From Peribacillus butanolivorans (GTDB taxonomy: Bacteria; Bacillota; Bacilli; Bacillales; DSM-1321): DNA of 64,000 nt. Below the pieces are notes generated by a model. That model did no database searches. It saw only the letters and a list, made by a program, of their open reading frames with translations, and was not told where the DNA came from. Made by a program: the position numbers and the translations under genes. Of this stretch, positions 51,034 through 60,743 are shown in pieces. Where the stretch lies: contig NZ_LGYA01000001.1 of NCBI RefSeq assembly GCF_001273755.1, positions 1,967,369 through 2,031,368 on the forward strand. The letters are read 5' to 3'. Position 1 is the stretch's first letter. The number at the start of each line of letters is the position of its first letter.

Positions 51034-52231
51034 ATTAATCGGGATAGGAGATAACGGTCAAGAAAGCTTACTGCCTCAATATGCACAATGGATTGAAGAA
51101 AGTGAAGTGCTTATCGGCGGTGAGAGGGTCTTGTCCTTCTTCCCGAATTATCAAGGAAAGAAGATTGTCATAAAGGGCGGCATGAAAGCAGTTGTAGAAC
51201 GACTACAGGAAGAGACTCGTCCGACGGTCGTTTTAGCTTCTGGTGATCCGCTATTTTACGGAATTGGCGGCTATCTTTCCAGCAAGATGAATATAGAAGT
51301 ATACCCATATTTTAGTTCAGTTCAACTCGCTTTTGCCAAAATGGGTGAAAGCTGGCAAGATGCTTTCCTTGTTAGTGTTCATGGTCGAAGTATGAAAGGG
51401 TTGGCCCAACGGATCGATGGGAAAGCAAAAGTTGCATTGCTTACTGACGTTGAAAATAGTCCTAATCAACTTGCTAAATATCTTCTATCATTTGGTATGA
51501 CAGAATATCGGGCATTTGTGGCGGAGAATCTTCAAGGAGAAAATGAACATTCAGGCTGGTATGAACTTGAAGAAATGATAGAGCGGAAATTCTCTCCGTT
51601 AAATGTCGTCATTTTGAAAAAGATATCTGAAGGACCGAGCTGGTCTTTAGGCATTGAAGATGAAGAATTTTCGCAGCGGAAGCCAGATAAAGGTCTCATT
51701 ACCAAAAAGGAAATTCGAGTATTAAGCCTTCATGCGTTAAACCTTAAGAAAAGCAGCATCGTCTGGGATGTTGGGACGTGTACGGGCTCAATGGGGATTG
51801 AAGCTGCGAAGCTCTCACCTGAAGGTCAAGTTTTTGCGATTGAAAAAAATGAGCCGGATTTAGAAAATTGTTTACAAAACCAACGTAAGTTTCGTACCGA
51901 TTTAACGGCGATTCATGGAAAAGCACCGCAAGGCTTAGAAACGTTTCCTGATCCGGATGCCGTTTTTATCGGTGGGACAGGCGGAGAGATGGTAGACCTC
52001 ATCAATACTTGCTGCAATCGGTTGAAAAAAGGCGGAAGGATTGTCCTTAATGCCGCTACGATAGAAAATCTTTACCGTGCGAACGAGGCATTTGCAGAAG
52101 CAGGTTTTCAAACCTCCATCATGCACGCTCAAATTTCACGAAGCAAACCTATTTTAGGAATGAACAGATTTGTACCGCTGAATCCGGTTTATATCATTAC
52201 TGCACAACGAAAGGAAGACATGAATGAGTAA
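51011..52231 (+). CDS. cbiET: CbiET fused C5/C15-methyltransferase (decarboxylating)
   Basis: A 406-residue fusion: CbiE-like tetrapyrrole methylase (1 to about 205; [32 protein letters not shown]) and CbiT-like class I methyltransferase (about 215-406; [31 protein letters not shown]). It methylates C5 and C15 and decarboxylates the acetate at C12. TTG start inside cbiD. Confidence 0.94.
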   Translation: MELTQSIKLIGIGDNGQESLLPQYAQWIEESEVLIGGERVLSFFPNYQGKKIVIKGGMKAVVERLQEETRPTVVLASGDPLFYGIGGYLSSKMNIEVYPYFSSVQLAFAKMGESWQDAFLVSVHGRSMKGLAQRIDGKAKVALLTDVENSPNQLAKYLLSFGMTEYRAFVAENLQGENEHSGWYELEEMIERKFSPLNVVILKKISEGPSWSLGIEDEEFSQRKPDKGLITKKEIRVLSLHALNLKKSSIVWDVGTCTGSMGIEAAKLSPEGQVFAIEKNEPDLENCLQNQRKFRTDLTAIHGKAPQGLETFPDPDAVFIGGTGGEMVDLINTCCNRLKKGGRIVLNAATIENLYRANEAFAEAGFQTSIMHAQISRSKPILGMNRFVPLNPVYIITAQRKEDMNE

Positions 52232-52931
52232 TCTTGGTACATTATATGGTCTTGGCGTCGGTCCTGGAGATCCGGAGCTTATTACAGTAAAAGCGTTTCG
52301 AGTCATTCAGGAATCGCCAGTTATTGCGTATCCGAAAAAAAGAAAAGGTAGCAAAAGCTACGCCCATCGTATCGTAGAAGTATACATTCGGCCTGAGGAG
52401 AAGGAAATGCTCGGACTTGTTTTTCCGATGACGAAGGATCAAACGATTTTGGATCGGGAATGGAACGAAACAGTTGAGAAGGTTTGGCAAAAGTTATATG
52501 AAGGTAAAGATGTTGCTTTCGTTACAGAAGGAGATCCGCTTTTATATAGTACGTTCATACATATGATGAAATTGATGCAGGAGTTGCATCCTGAAGTTGA
52601 GATTAAGACGGTACCAGGCATTTCTTCGTTTAACGGGTCAGCTTCAAGATTGGGCATTGCTTTGGCAGATGGCGATGATCATGTCGCGATTATTCCTGCA
52701 AGAGATGATTATGAAGCGATGAAGAAGGCGATTGAAGATCATGATGCTGTAGTGTTCATTAAAGTCGCAAAAGTAATCGATTTAATGATAACTGTATTAA
52801 AAGATTTAGATTTGCTTGAAAAGGCTTCAGTTGTAACCAAAGTCACTTCCGATGAAGAAGTAATCTGGAACTTAAGTGAATTGGAAGGACTTGAACTAGA
52901 ATACTTAACTTTGATGGTGGTGAGAAAGTGA
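52224..52931 (+). CDS. cbiL: Cobalt-precorrin-2 C20-methyltransferase
   Basis: A 235-residue tetrapyrrole methylase: [52 protein letters not shown]. First methylation after cobalt insertion. Overlaps cbiET by 8 bases and cbiF by 4. Confidence 0.95.
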   Translation: MSNLGTLYGLGVGPGDPELITVKAFRVIQESPVIAYPKKRKGSKSYAHRIVEVYIRPEEKEMLGLVFPMTKDQTILDREWNETVEKVWQKLYEGKDVAFVTEGDPLLYSTFIHMMKLMQELHPEVEIKTVPGISSFNGSASRLGIALADGDDHVAIIPARDDYEAMKKAIEDHDAVVFIKVAKVIDLMITVLKDLDLLEKASVVTKVTSDEEVIWNLSELEGLELEYLTLMVVRK

Positions 52932-53704
52932 AAATTTATATTGTAGGTGCTGGTCCAGGAGATCCGGATTTGATTACGGTAAAAGGATTGAATATTCTCC
53001 AAACAGCAGACGTTATTTTATATACGGATTCATTAGTAAATGAAGAATTGATTGCAAAGGCAAAACCTGATGCCGAGGTGCTGAAAACGGCTGGAATGCA
53101 TTTGGAAGAAATTGTTGATGTTATGGTTGATCGTGTTAAAGCAGGAAAAATGGTAGCACGTATTCACACAGGAGATCCTGCTATGTACGGTGCAATCATG
53201 GAACAAATTGTTCTATTGAAGAAAGAGGATATTGGCTATGAGGTGATTCCTGGTGTTAGTTCAGTATTTGCTTCAGCAGCAGCAATTGGCGCCGAGCTGA
53301 CGATTCCCGATTTAACTCAGACACTTATTTTAACGAGAGCTGAAGGACGGACACCGGTTCCAGAATTCGAAAAATTACGAGATTTAGCGAGTCATCATTG
53401 TACGATTGCCCTTTTCTTAAGCGCAACCTTAACAAAAAAAATCGTCAAAGAACTCCAAACAGCGGGGTGGAAAGATGATACGCCTGTTGCAGTCATTCAA
53501 CGGGCAACATGGCCGGACCAAAAAATTGTTCGTACTACCTTAGTGAATTTAGATGACGATATGCGTAAAAATGGAATCCGCAAGCATGCAATGATTTTGG
53601 CTGGATGGGCGTTAGACCCTAATATCCATGATAAAGATGAATACCGTTCCAAACTATATGATGCGAGCTTTACCCACGGTTTCCGAAAAGGTGTCAAGCC
53701 ATGA
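52928..53704 (+). CDS. cbiF: Cobalt-precorrin-4 C11-methyltransferase
   Basis: A 258-residue tetrapyrrole methylase: IVGAGPGDPDLITVKG, ARIHTGDPAMYGAIMEQ, VIPGVSSVFASAAAIGAE, TLILTRAEGRTPVPE. GTG start overlapping the cbiL stop. Confidence 0.95.
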   Translation: MKIYIVGAGPGDPDLITVKGLNILQTADVILYTDSLVNEELIAKAKPDAEVLKTAGMHLEEIVDVMVDRVKAGKMVARIHTGDPAMYGAIMEQIVLLKKEDIGYEVIPGVSSVFASAAAIGAELTIPDLTQTLILTRAEGRTPVPEFEKLRDLASHHCTIALFLSATLTKKIVKELQTAGWKDDTPVAVIQRATWPDQKIVRTTLVNLDDDMRKNGIRKHAMILAGWALDPNIHDKDEYRSKLYDASFTHGFRKGVKP

Positions 53705-54825
53705 TCATTGAATTAAAAGAAGAGGAACTTGCCCCCATAAAACGGTCACATACTTATGCAATCGTAGCAATTACAAAGCATGGTGTAGAATTAGCAAGAA
53801 AATTACACACTGTTTTTTCAAATTCTGATCTATATTACATGAGCAAGTTTGAAAAAGGGGATGAAGAGCACAGACAAATCCAGCTTTTTTCGGGAAGCGT
53901 CCGTATGCTGTTACCCGCTTTATTCAAGGAATATAAAGGAATCATTTTAATTATTTCACTCGGTGCCGTCGTCCGGATGATTGCTCCAATTTTGAAGGAT
54001 AAAAAAACGGACCCAGGAGTTGTTGTCATTGATGACAAAGGGGAGAATGTTATCAGTGTTTTGTCAGGACACCTTGGAGGAGCAAATGAACTTACCAAGG
54101 AAGTTGCAGCAGCGCTTGATGCAAATGCAATTATTACAACTGCATCAGATGTACAAAAAACAATTCCTGTCGATTTATTTGGCCAGCGCTTTGGCTGGGT
54201 TTGGGATTCTGCGGAAAAATTAACGCCAGTCAGTGCGTCCGTTGTAAATGAAGAGCATGTTGCAATCGTTCAGGAGTCGGGTGAACGGAACTGGTGGACG
54301 TATGAAACAGTATTACCTGAACAAATAATCGTTTATCCGTCAATTGATGACGCTCTTAAAGCAAAGCCTCAAGCAGCATTAGTCGTTACTCATCGGGAGC
54401 TTAGGCAGACTGAAAATAAGATTCTGGACAATGGTATTGTTTTTCGTCCAAAAGTCATTGTTCTTGGAATCGGTTGTAATCGAGGAACATCAGCCGTTGA
54501 AATTGAGCAGGTAATTGTGGAAACATTAGCGGAATTATCATTTTCAATAAAAAGTGTTAAAGCAATATGTACAATTTCAATAAAGAAAGATGAAATTGGT
54601 TTGCTTGAAGTCGTTCAAAAACACGGTTGGGAATTTGTGTATTTTGAACCGGAAGAACTTAATCAGGCTAAAATTGAAGCTCCGTCAGACACAGTATATA
54701 AATACACAGGTGCTTATGGGGTGAGTGAGCCAGCTGTTAGAATTTTTACAGGAGCGGAACAACTGGAGCTGGTTAAGAAAAAATCGGGAAATGTCACCAT
54801 TTCAGTAGGGATTATTCCTTTATAA
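53701..54825 (+). CDS. cbiG: Cobalt-precorrin-5A hydrolase
   Basis: A 374-residue CbiG with N-terminal, middle and C-terminal regions: YAIVAITKHGVELARKL, IISLGAVVRMIAPILKDKK, VISVLSGHLGGANELTKEVA, then VLGIGCNRGTSAVEIEQV. It opens the delta-lactone with loss of acetaldehyde. ATG overlaps the cbiF stop. Confidence 0.95.
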   Translation: MIIELKEEELAPIKRSHTYAIVAITKHGVELARKLHTVFSNSDLYYMSKFEKGDEEHRQIQLFSGSVRMLLPALFKEYKGIILIISLGAVVRMIAPILKDKKTDPGVVVIDDKGENVISVLSGHLGGANELTKEVAAALDANAIITTASDVQKTIPVDLFGQRFGWVWDSAEKLTPVSASVVNEEHVAIVQESGERNWWTYETVLPEQIIVYPSIDDALKAKPQAALVVTHRELRQTENKILDNGIVFRPKVIVLGIGCNRGTSAVEIEQVIVETLAELSFSIKSVKAICTISIKKDEIGLLEVVQKHGWEFVYFEPEELNQAKIEAPSDTVYKYTGAYGVSEPAVRIFTGAEQLELVKKKSGNVTISVGIIPL

Positions 54826-54842
54826 GGAAGGGGGGGATATTT

Positions 54843-56237
54843 ATGAGCGATAGAAGATTAGTTATTGCTGGCACCGGAAGCGGTGTCGGAAAAACGACAT
54901 TGACCATCGGAATTATGGCAGCCCTCCAGAAGAAAGGGTATACCGTTCAGGGTTTTAAATGTGGTCCTGACTATATTGATCCAACCTATCATACAGCCGT
55001 TACAGGGCGAACTTCACGAAATCTTGACAGCTGGATGTTTGAGCACGATATCGTCCGAGAAATACTTAACAAAGCGAGCATTGGAGCGGATATCTCGATT
55101 ATCGAAGGAGTCATGGGCTTTTTCGATGGGAAAAATCCTTTATCGAATACGGGGTCAACAGCTGAAATCAGCATGATTACTGAAAGTCCTGTCTTGTTAA
55201 TTGTCAACTGTGCGAGTATGGCGCGTAGCGCAGCTGCGATTGTTAAAGGGTTTCAAGCTTTTTCTACGGGTCCGAACATTATTGGAGTAATTGCCAATCA
55301 AGTGGGAAGTGAGGGGCATTACAAAATTGTCAAAGCAGCCATCGAGCAGGAATGCGATGTTCCAGTGATGGGGTATATGAAGCGAGAGTTAGATATTGAT
55401 ATTCCTAGCCGTCATTTAGGCTTAATTCCTGCCATTGAACGAGGTGAACTTGAACCATTTTTCGATAAACTCGCTCATTTAGTCATGGAAACGATTGATA
55501 TCGAACAGCTGTATCTCTTGGCTAAGACCAGCACCATTTCCAGTGGGAATTCAGGAATCTTTCAGTCTAGTAGCAAGAAAGACGTGTGCATCGCCGTTGC
55601 AAAAGATGCGGCCTTTAATTTTTATTATCAGGAAAACCTTGAGTTGCTTGAAGCAAAAGGAGCGAACATCAAGTATTTTTCTCCATTAAAAGGGGATGAA
55701 GTTCCGTTGGATGCGGATGGCTTATACCTTGGAGGCGGTTTTCCAGAAGAATTTGCAGATGAACTTTCTCGCAATGAAATTGCTATAAAATCCATCAGAA
55801 ACGCCATTGAAAAGGGTTTGCCAACTCTAGCAGAATGTGGTGGATTCATGTTTTTGAGCAAATCTATTGAAACAACTTCTGGAGAAAAGTATCCGATGGC
55901 AGGATTGATTCCAGGTAGGATCAAAATGCAGAAAAAGCTTGCGGCACTGGGATATCGTGAAATAACTGGAACCGAAAGCAATTTTTTAATAAAAGATTGT
56001 GAGCAGGCAAAAGGTCATGAATTCCACTATTCCACATTTGAGTCAGATGATGTGCTTCCGCATGCCTACGAGGCGAAAGGAAGATTTGGTTCAAAGAAAG
56101 AAGGGTGCATAATAGGTAATCTGGTTGCTGGTTATACCCATTTTCATTTTGCTTCCAATCCTAAACTTGTTGAGAATTGGATAGGTGCATGCTTAAAACA
56201 AAAAAAACTGATGGGACACGAAACATATCAACAATGA
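54843..56237 (+). CDS. cbiA: Cobyrinic acid a,c-diamide synthase
   Basis: A 464-residue CbiA: ATP-binding AGTGSGVGKTTLTIGIMAAL, FKCGPDYIDPTYHT, and C-terminal glutaminase domain with nucleophile Cys in PTLAECGGFMFLS and late His in GYTHFHFAS. It amidates the a and c side chains using glutamine. AAGGGGGG precedes the ATG. Confidence 0.95.
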   Translation: MSDRRLVIAGTGSGVGKTTLTIGIMAALQKKGYTVQGFKCGPDYIDPTYHTAVTGRTSRNLDSWMFEHDIVREILNKASIGADISIIEGVMGFFDGKNPLSNTGSTAEISMITESPVLLIVNCASMARSAAAIVKGFQAFSTGPNIIGVIANQVGSEGHYKIVKAAIEQECDVPVMGYMKRELDIDIPSRHLGLIPAIERGELEPFFDKLAHLVMETIDIEQLYLLAKTSTISSGNSGIFQSSSKKDVCIAVAKDAAFNFYYQENLELLEAKGANIKYFSPLKGDEVPLDADGLYLGGGFPEEFADELSRNEIAIKSIRNAIEKGLPTLAECGGFMFLSKSIETTSGEKYPMAGLIPGRIKMQKKLAALGYREITGTESNFLIKDCEQAKGHEFHYSTFESDDVLPHAYEAKGRFGSKKEGCIIGNLVAGYTHFHFASNPKLVENWIGACLKQKKLMGHETYQQ

Positions 56238-56274
56238 AAAGGTGTTTTTTTGATAAATAAGAGGAGGCAAGAGC

Positions 56275-57084
56275 ATGAAACCGGGAAAGGTACATCTGGT
56301 CGGTGCGGGTCCCGGAGATCCGAAACTAATTACGGTATATGGAATGGAATGTATTCAACAGGCTGATGTCATAGCTTATGACAGGCTCGTCAATCCAAAA
56401 CTATTAACCTATGCAAAAGAAAATGCGGAGCTTGTATATTGCGGGAAATCACCCGGGAGACATCATCTCATTCAAGAAGAAATTCATTCACTTTTGGTAG
56501 AAAAGGCCTTGCAGGGGAAAAATGTTACCCGTCTAAAGGGAGGAGATCCGTTTGTCTTTGGTCGGGGAGGAGAGGAAGCTGAGGTCCTGGCGGCTAATGG
56601 GATAGAATATGAAATAATCCCAGGAGTGACAGCGGGCATTGCAGCTCCAGCTTATGCCGGTATACCGGTTACCCATCGTGAACATGCGTCGAGTTTTGCG
56701 ATTGTGACCGGACATGGACGTGATTACAAGGGTCAAGACAACCTGAATTGGCAGGCATTGGCTCAAGGAATTGATACCATCGCCTTTTACATGGGAATTG
56801 GTAATATGCCATTTATCTGCGAACAATTGATAGAGCATGGTAGAGACGAAGAAACACCAGTGGCTGTCATTGAATGGGGTACTACAGATAAACAAAGGAC
56901 GATAACTGGAACCTTGAACACGATTTCTATGCTTGCTGTGGAAGCGGAAATTCAAAATCCGGCAATCTTTCTGGTAGGTGAAGTCGTTCAATTAAGAGAA
57001 AAAATCCAATGGTTTGAAAAAGTGATTGAATCAGAGTCTACGAGTGAAGGGAACGAGTCAAGATGTCTATCATTCAAGAATTGA
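56275..57084 (+). CDS. cobA: Uroporphyrinogen-III C-methyltransferase
   Basis: A 269-residue SUMT: HLVGAGPGDPKLITVYG, RLKGGDPFVFGRGGEEAEVL, IIPGVTAGIAAPAYAGIPVTHR. It makes precorrin-2, the entry to siroheme and cobalamin, and corresponds to cysG(A) in the B. megaterium operon. Overlaps the next gene by 22 bases. Confidence 0.95.
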   Translation: MKPGKVHLVGAGPGDPKLITVYGMECIQQADVIAYDRLVNPKLLTYAKENAELVYCGKSPGRHHLIQEEIHSLLVEKALQGKNVTRLKGGDPFVFGRGGEEAEVLAANGIEYEIIPGVTAGIAAPAYAGIPVTHREHASSFAIVTGHGRDYKGQDNLNWQALAQGIDTIAFYMGIGNMPFICEQLIEHGRDEETPVAVIEWGTTDKQRTITGTLNTISMLAVEAEIQNPAIFLVGEVVQLREKIQWFEKVIESESTSEGNESRCLSFKN

Positions 57085-57626
57085 AAGACCGCAGAGCCAT
57101 ACGAAACTATGAAGAAAAAGAAGTAGAAGATGAAAAAATCAGGCAGTTATTAGAAGCAGCTACATATGCCCCTAACGACCGATTACGTGAACCTTGGGGT
57201 TTTTATGTAATCAAGGGAGAAGCGAAGCAACGCTATGAACAGTTGGCAGAAAAATATTTACATGAGCGTTTCCCGACCAAGCCGAAATTGATTGATAGTT
57301 CACTAGAAGTTGTAAAAACTACTCCGCTTATCATTGTCGTAACCTCTGATATTTTGCCTGAAGATCCGGATTCATCCGAGGACAATGTATTTGCCTCTTG
57401 TTGTGCTGTTCATTCGATGTGGCTTGCAGCAAAAGAACTTGGTCTTGGCTTTGTATGGCGCACTAGAGGAGTAGGCCTTGTCAGGGATGAACGACTGCAC
57501 GAATTTATCGGTTCGCCGGAAAACAAAAAAGTAATCGGTACTATTTTTATCGGCTATCCTAAAAAGGATCAACCTGTTTCTGCTACTAAACGAACTTCAT
57601 ACGTAGAAAAAACAGTTTGGCTATGA
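57063..57626 (+). CDS. cbiY: Nitroreductase-family protein CbiY
   Basis: A 187-residue flavin reductase-fold protein: ELKDRRAIRNYEEKEV, LLEAATYAPNDRLREPWGF, and GLGFVWRTRGVGLVRDERL. CbiY is encoded at the same place in the B. megaterium operon; its exact role (corrin reduction or a BluB-like task) is unclear. Confidence 0.85.
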   Translation: MSIIQELKDRRAIRNYEEKEVEDEKIRQLLEAATYAPNDRLREPWGFYVIKGEAKQRYEQLAEKYLHERFPTKPKLIDSSLEVVKTTPLIIVVTSDILPEDPDSSEDNVFASCCAVHSMWLAAKELGLGFVWRTRGVGLVRDERLHEFIGSPENKKVIGTIFIGYPKKDQPVSATKRTSYVEKTVWL

Positions 57627-57641
57627 AGGTAGGCGAATAAG

Positions 57642-58178
57642 ATGGCTCGCAGAGGATTGTTTCTTATATATACCGGAAATGGGAAAGGGAAAACGACTGC
57701 CTCACTTGGAGTTACTTTACGGGCAATTGGGAGAGGCATGAACGTTAAATTTCTCCAATTTATAAAATCTCCAGAGCGAACATATGGAGAGGCATTGGCT
57801 TTAAAGAAATTAGGGGTTGAAATGGAACAGCTTGGGATTGGCTTTACATGGACCAAAACTCCACAAGAGCATCGGGAGGCACTAACAATAGCTTGGGAAA
57901 AAGCAAAACAGGCCCTTTGTGATCCTACAATTGATTTACTGGTTCTGGATGAGTTAAACAATGCGTTGGCCATCTCTAAGTTCCCGATTGAAGATGTCTT
58001 GCCACTAGCAGAAGTAATTGATGCGATTCGTAATCGACCCGCTCATATGCATCTAGTCGTTACAGGCAGAGATGCCAAACGGGAACTGATGGATTTGGCG
58101 GATTTAGTTTCTAATATTGATGCGACTAAGCATTACTATGAAGAGGGAATCGGAGCTGTCAAAGGATTAGAGTTTTAA
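57642..58178 (+). CDS. btuR: Cob(I)yrinic acid a,c-diamide adenosyltransferase
   Basis: A 178-residue CobO/BtuR: P-loop GLFLIYTGNGKGKTTASLG, KFLQFIKSPERTYGE, LVLDELNNAL, HLVVTGRDAKRELMDLADLV. It transfers the adenosyl group from ATP to cobalt(I). Confidence 0.95.
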   Translation: MARRGLFLIYTGNGKGKTTASLGVTLRAIGRGMNVKFLQFIKSPERTYGEALALKKLGVEMEQLGIGFTWTKTPQEHREALTIAWEKAKQALCDPTIDLLVLDELNNALAISKFPIEDVLPLAEVIDAIRNRPAHMHLVVTGRDAKRELMDLADLVSNIDATKHYYEEGIGAVKGLEF

Positions 58179-58190
58179 GGGGTGAGTCGA

Positions 58191-59711
58191 ATGAAGGCAA
58201 GATCCATTATGATACAAGGGACGTCCTCTGATGTAGGGAAAAGTTTGATTTGTACGGCACTGTGCCGGGTGTTTTCCAATAAAGGATTACGAGTCGTACC
58301 ATTCAAATCGCAAAACATGGCTTTAAATTCGTATGTAACGTTGGATGGCGGTGAAATCGGCCGTGCTCAAGGAGTGCAAGCTGAGGCTGCACGGATTACA
58401 GCAACCACTGATATGAATCCGATTCTATTAAAACCGAAGCAGGATATGGTTTCAGAAGTCATTGTGCATGGAAAACATTTTCTTGATATGGATGCAAAAA
58501 GCTATCGATATCAATTTGTCCAAGAAGCCATGCCCATCGTACGTAAATCGGTGGAAAAACTCCAGGACGAATATGACATTATCGTTCTTGAAGGAGCAGG
58601 GAGTCCAGCCGAAATCAACCTGAAGGATCGAGATATTGCAAATATGCGTATGGCCAAACTTGCAGATGCCTCGGTCATTTTGGTAGCTGACATTGATCGC
58701 GGTGGAGTTTTTGCCTCAATTATTGGAACACTTGCCTTATTGGATAAGGATGAACGCGAATGTGTAAAGGGGATTATCATCAATAAATTTCGTGGGATGC
58801 GCGAGTTATTGGATGACGGCATTGAATGGGTGGAAAAAGAAACAGGGATTCCAGTCCTCGGTGTCCTTCCTTATATAGACGTGAATATTGAAGCGGAAGA
58901 TTCATTAGCACTATCTTCCTTGCGGTTTAAAAAACCTAAAAAGGCGGAATTTCCAATCGATGTCGCCGTTTTAAGATTGCCTCGTATCTCCAATTTTACA
59001 GATGTGGATCCTTTCTTTGATGAACCGGGTGTAGGCGTCAGACTTGTAGGCAGTGTGCACGAATTAGGGAATCCTGACCTGCTTATCTTGCCGGGTACAA
59101 AAAACACGATGGAAGATCTAGAGTGGCTTAGAAGAGCAGGACTGGATAGGGCTATCCAAGATTTGCGTGAAAAAGGGACATTAATATTTGGGATATGTGG
59201 TGGATTTCAAATGCTTGGTACGAAGCTTTTCGATCCTGATGCTGTCGAGGGCTGCGGAGAAAATGCAATAGGACTTTCTCTTCTTCCAGTACAAACCGTT
59301 TTTAATGCAGAAAAGAAAACGGTCCAAATGGAAGGTGTTCTTTCTTCAGGGATCATGGAAGGAGAACTGAATCTGACTGGTTTTGAGATCCATTTAGGGA
59401 GAACATCATTGGACTCTACACTAGTAAGGCCATTTCTTTTATTGAAGGATGGAAGAGAGGATGGGGCTATTTCTGCAGACAACAAAGTCATTGGGACCTA
59501 TCTTCATGGGATTTTCCATAATCGCTTGTTTACAAGAATGCTAGTTAATCAAATTCGAAGGTCAAAAGGATTAGATGAAGTGAAGGAAAATGTTCAAAGT
59601 GACTCAGAGCGAAGAGAAGAAGCTTATAACCTCTTGGCTTCACATTTGGAAGAAAATATAGATATGGATACTATTTATGAATGGCTGCAGTTTGAAACCA
59701 TGGAAAGTTGA
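58191..59711 (+). CDS. cbiP: Cobyric acid synthase
   Basis: A 506-residue CbiP/CobQ: MIQGTSSDVGKSLICTALCR, FKSQNMALNSYVT, LEGAGSPAEINLKDRDIAN, nucleophile Cys in IFGICGGFQMLG, and IGTYLHGIFHN. It amidates side chains b, d, e and g. ATG 58191 is preferred over GTG 58182, which lies in the AAGGGG ribosome site. Last gene of the operon; cbiB, cobU and cobS are not in the window. Confidence 0.95.
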   Translation: MKARSIMIQGTSSDVGKSLICTALCRVFSNKGLRVVPFKSQNMALNSYVTLDGGEIGRAQGVQAEAARITATTDMNPILLKPKQDMVSEVIVHGKHFLDMDAKSYRYQFVQEAMPIVRKSVEKLQDEYDIIVLEGAGSPAEINLKDRDIANMRMAKLADASVILVADIDRGGVFASIIGTLALLDKDERECVKGIIINKFRGMRELLDDGIEWVEKETGIPVLGVLPYIDVNIEAEDSLALSSLRFKKPKKAEFPIDVAVLRLPRISNFTDVDPFFDEPGVGVRLVGSVHELGNPDLLILPGTKNTMEDLEWLRRAGLDRAIQDLREKGTLIFGICGGFQMLGTKLFDPDAVEGCGENAIGLSLLPVQTVFNAEKKTVQMEGVLSSGIMEGELNLTGFEIHLGRTSLDSTLVRPFLLLKDGREDGAISADNKVIGTYLHGIFHNRLFTRMLVNQIRRSKGLDEVKENVQSDSERREEAYNLLASHLEENIDMDTIYEWLQFETMES

Positions 59712-59760
59712 ATAATAGTCTCACCTTATCCATCAAGCTATCGGAATTATTATCTAAAAT

Positions 59761-59806
59761 AAAGCGCAATTCTTTCCATGTATCATGGAAAGAATTGCGC
59801 TTTTTT
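59761..59806 (+). terminator. Terminator of the cbi operon
   Basis: A perfect 20-bp stem (AAAGCGCAATTCTTTCCATG and its complement) with a 3-base loop, followed by T residues. Confidence 0.95.
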
Positions 59807-60000
59807 GTATATCGTAAGGATTCAAATGAACTAATATTCTTTCGTTTTTATATGATTTACTTTCGTGAAAATCACATTCACCATTAATTACAGGGTTAAA
59901 CTTTCTTTTATTTAGTCATATTAAGTGACAGACATATACAAGATATGTTATGTTGGCTTCTCTACATACTTTATAGAATTAAAAGGATGAGGTGTTTGAT

Positions 60001-60273
60001 ATGAATAAAACAGAACTAGTGAGTACTGTGGCAGCACAAGCTGAACTAACAAAAGACGACGCTAAAAAAGTAGTGGATGCATTGTTTGAAACAATCACAA
60101 CTACGCTTGCTAAAGAGGAAAAAATCCAATTAGTAGGATTTGGAACATTTGAAGTGCGCGACCGTGCAGCTCGTACAGGAAGAAACCCACAAACAGGTGA
60201 AGAAATACAAATTGCAGCTAGCAAAGTACCCGCTTTTAAAGCAGGTAAGGAATTAAAAGAAGCTGTAAAATAA
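60001..60273 (+). CDS. hup: HU-family DNA-binding protein
   Basis: A 90-residue [22 protein letters not shown], then [20 protein letters not shown] with the DNA-intercalating arm and Pro (RNPQTGEEI). ATG 60001 is the family start; an upstream GTG (59992) adds three residues. It is close to Hbs of Bacillus, but the neighbours are unusual for the main hbs locus, so this may be a second copy. Confidence 0.94.
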   Translation: MNKTELVSTVAAQAELTKDDAKKVVDALFETITTTLAKEEKIQLVGFGTFEVRDRAARTGRNPQTGEEIQIAASKVPAFKAGKELKEAVK

Positions 60274-60294
60274 AATAAACATGTAGTGAAAAAA

Positions 60295-60329
60295 ACTCTG
60301 GAGATGAGAAAAGTCTCCAGAGTTTTTTT
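60295..60329 (+). terminator. Terminator of the HU gene
   Basis: ACTCTGGAGA and TCTCCAGAGT form a perfect 10-bp stem followed by seven T. Confidence 0.92.
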
Positions 60330-60556
60330 ATTTAAATAAGTTTCATTTTAAAAGTTTATTCTTTTATTTGCGTTTAATTTAGGCCGTACTAACATTTAGT
60401 TGTATATTGCGCTAAAAAAGGTAGCTATTGAAGTTAAACAGATTTAACAAACGATGATTGTTAATAAGTACTTATCAGTAAGGTTTATCTCTAATATATG
60501 TTAGGCTATAACAATAAAACAGTAAGCTCTAGAAAAGAAGAAAAGTGGTGAAAAAT

Positions 60557-60724
60557 ATGTTTAAAAAAATAATGAAGAAAATTAAGCAGCTTTCCGAAGG
60601 CAGCAGCGAGCGAAGACATAGCCATTATCGTCGAGGCAGCAGTAGCAGCAGCAGGGGGTATAAACGGTCTCCAATGAGTGGTAGTAACCGCTATAAACGA
60701 AAAGGAGGGAGGAGTAGCAGTTAA
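60557..60724 (+). CDS. Small Ser/Arg-rich basic protein
   Basis: A 55-residue protein starting MFKKIMKKIKQLSEGSS and continuing with repeated Arg/Lys and Ser runs (YRRGSSSSSRGYKRSPMSG, RKGGRSSS). No family recognised. The N-terminal helix is amphipathic and basic; the rest looks disordered. It converges on the kinase gene at 60744, ending 20 bases from it, and has many Arg-x-Ser and Lys-Arg-Ser sites, so it may be a phosphorylation substrate. Ribosome site AAGTGGTG is moderate. Confidence 0.6.
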   Translation: MFKKIMKKIKQLSEGSSERRHSHYRRGSSSSSRGYKRSPMSGSNRYKRKGGRSSS

Positions 60725-60743
60725 TACCCCTCCATGAAGTAAT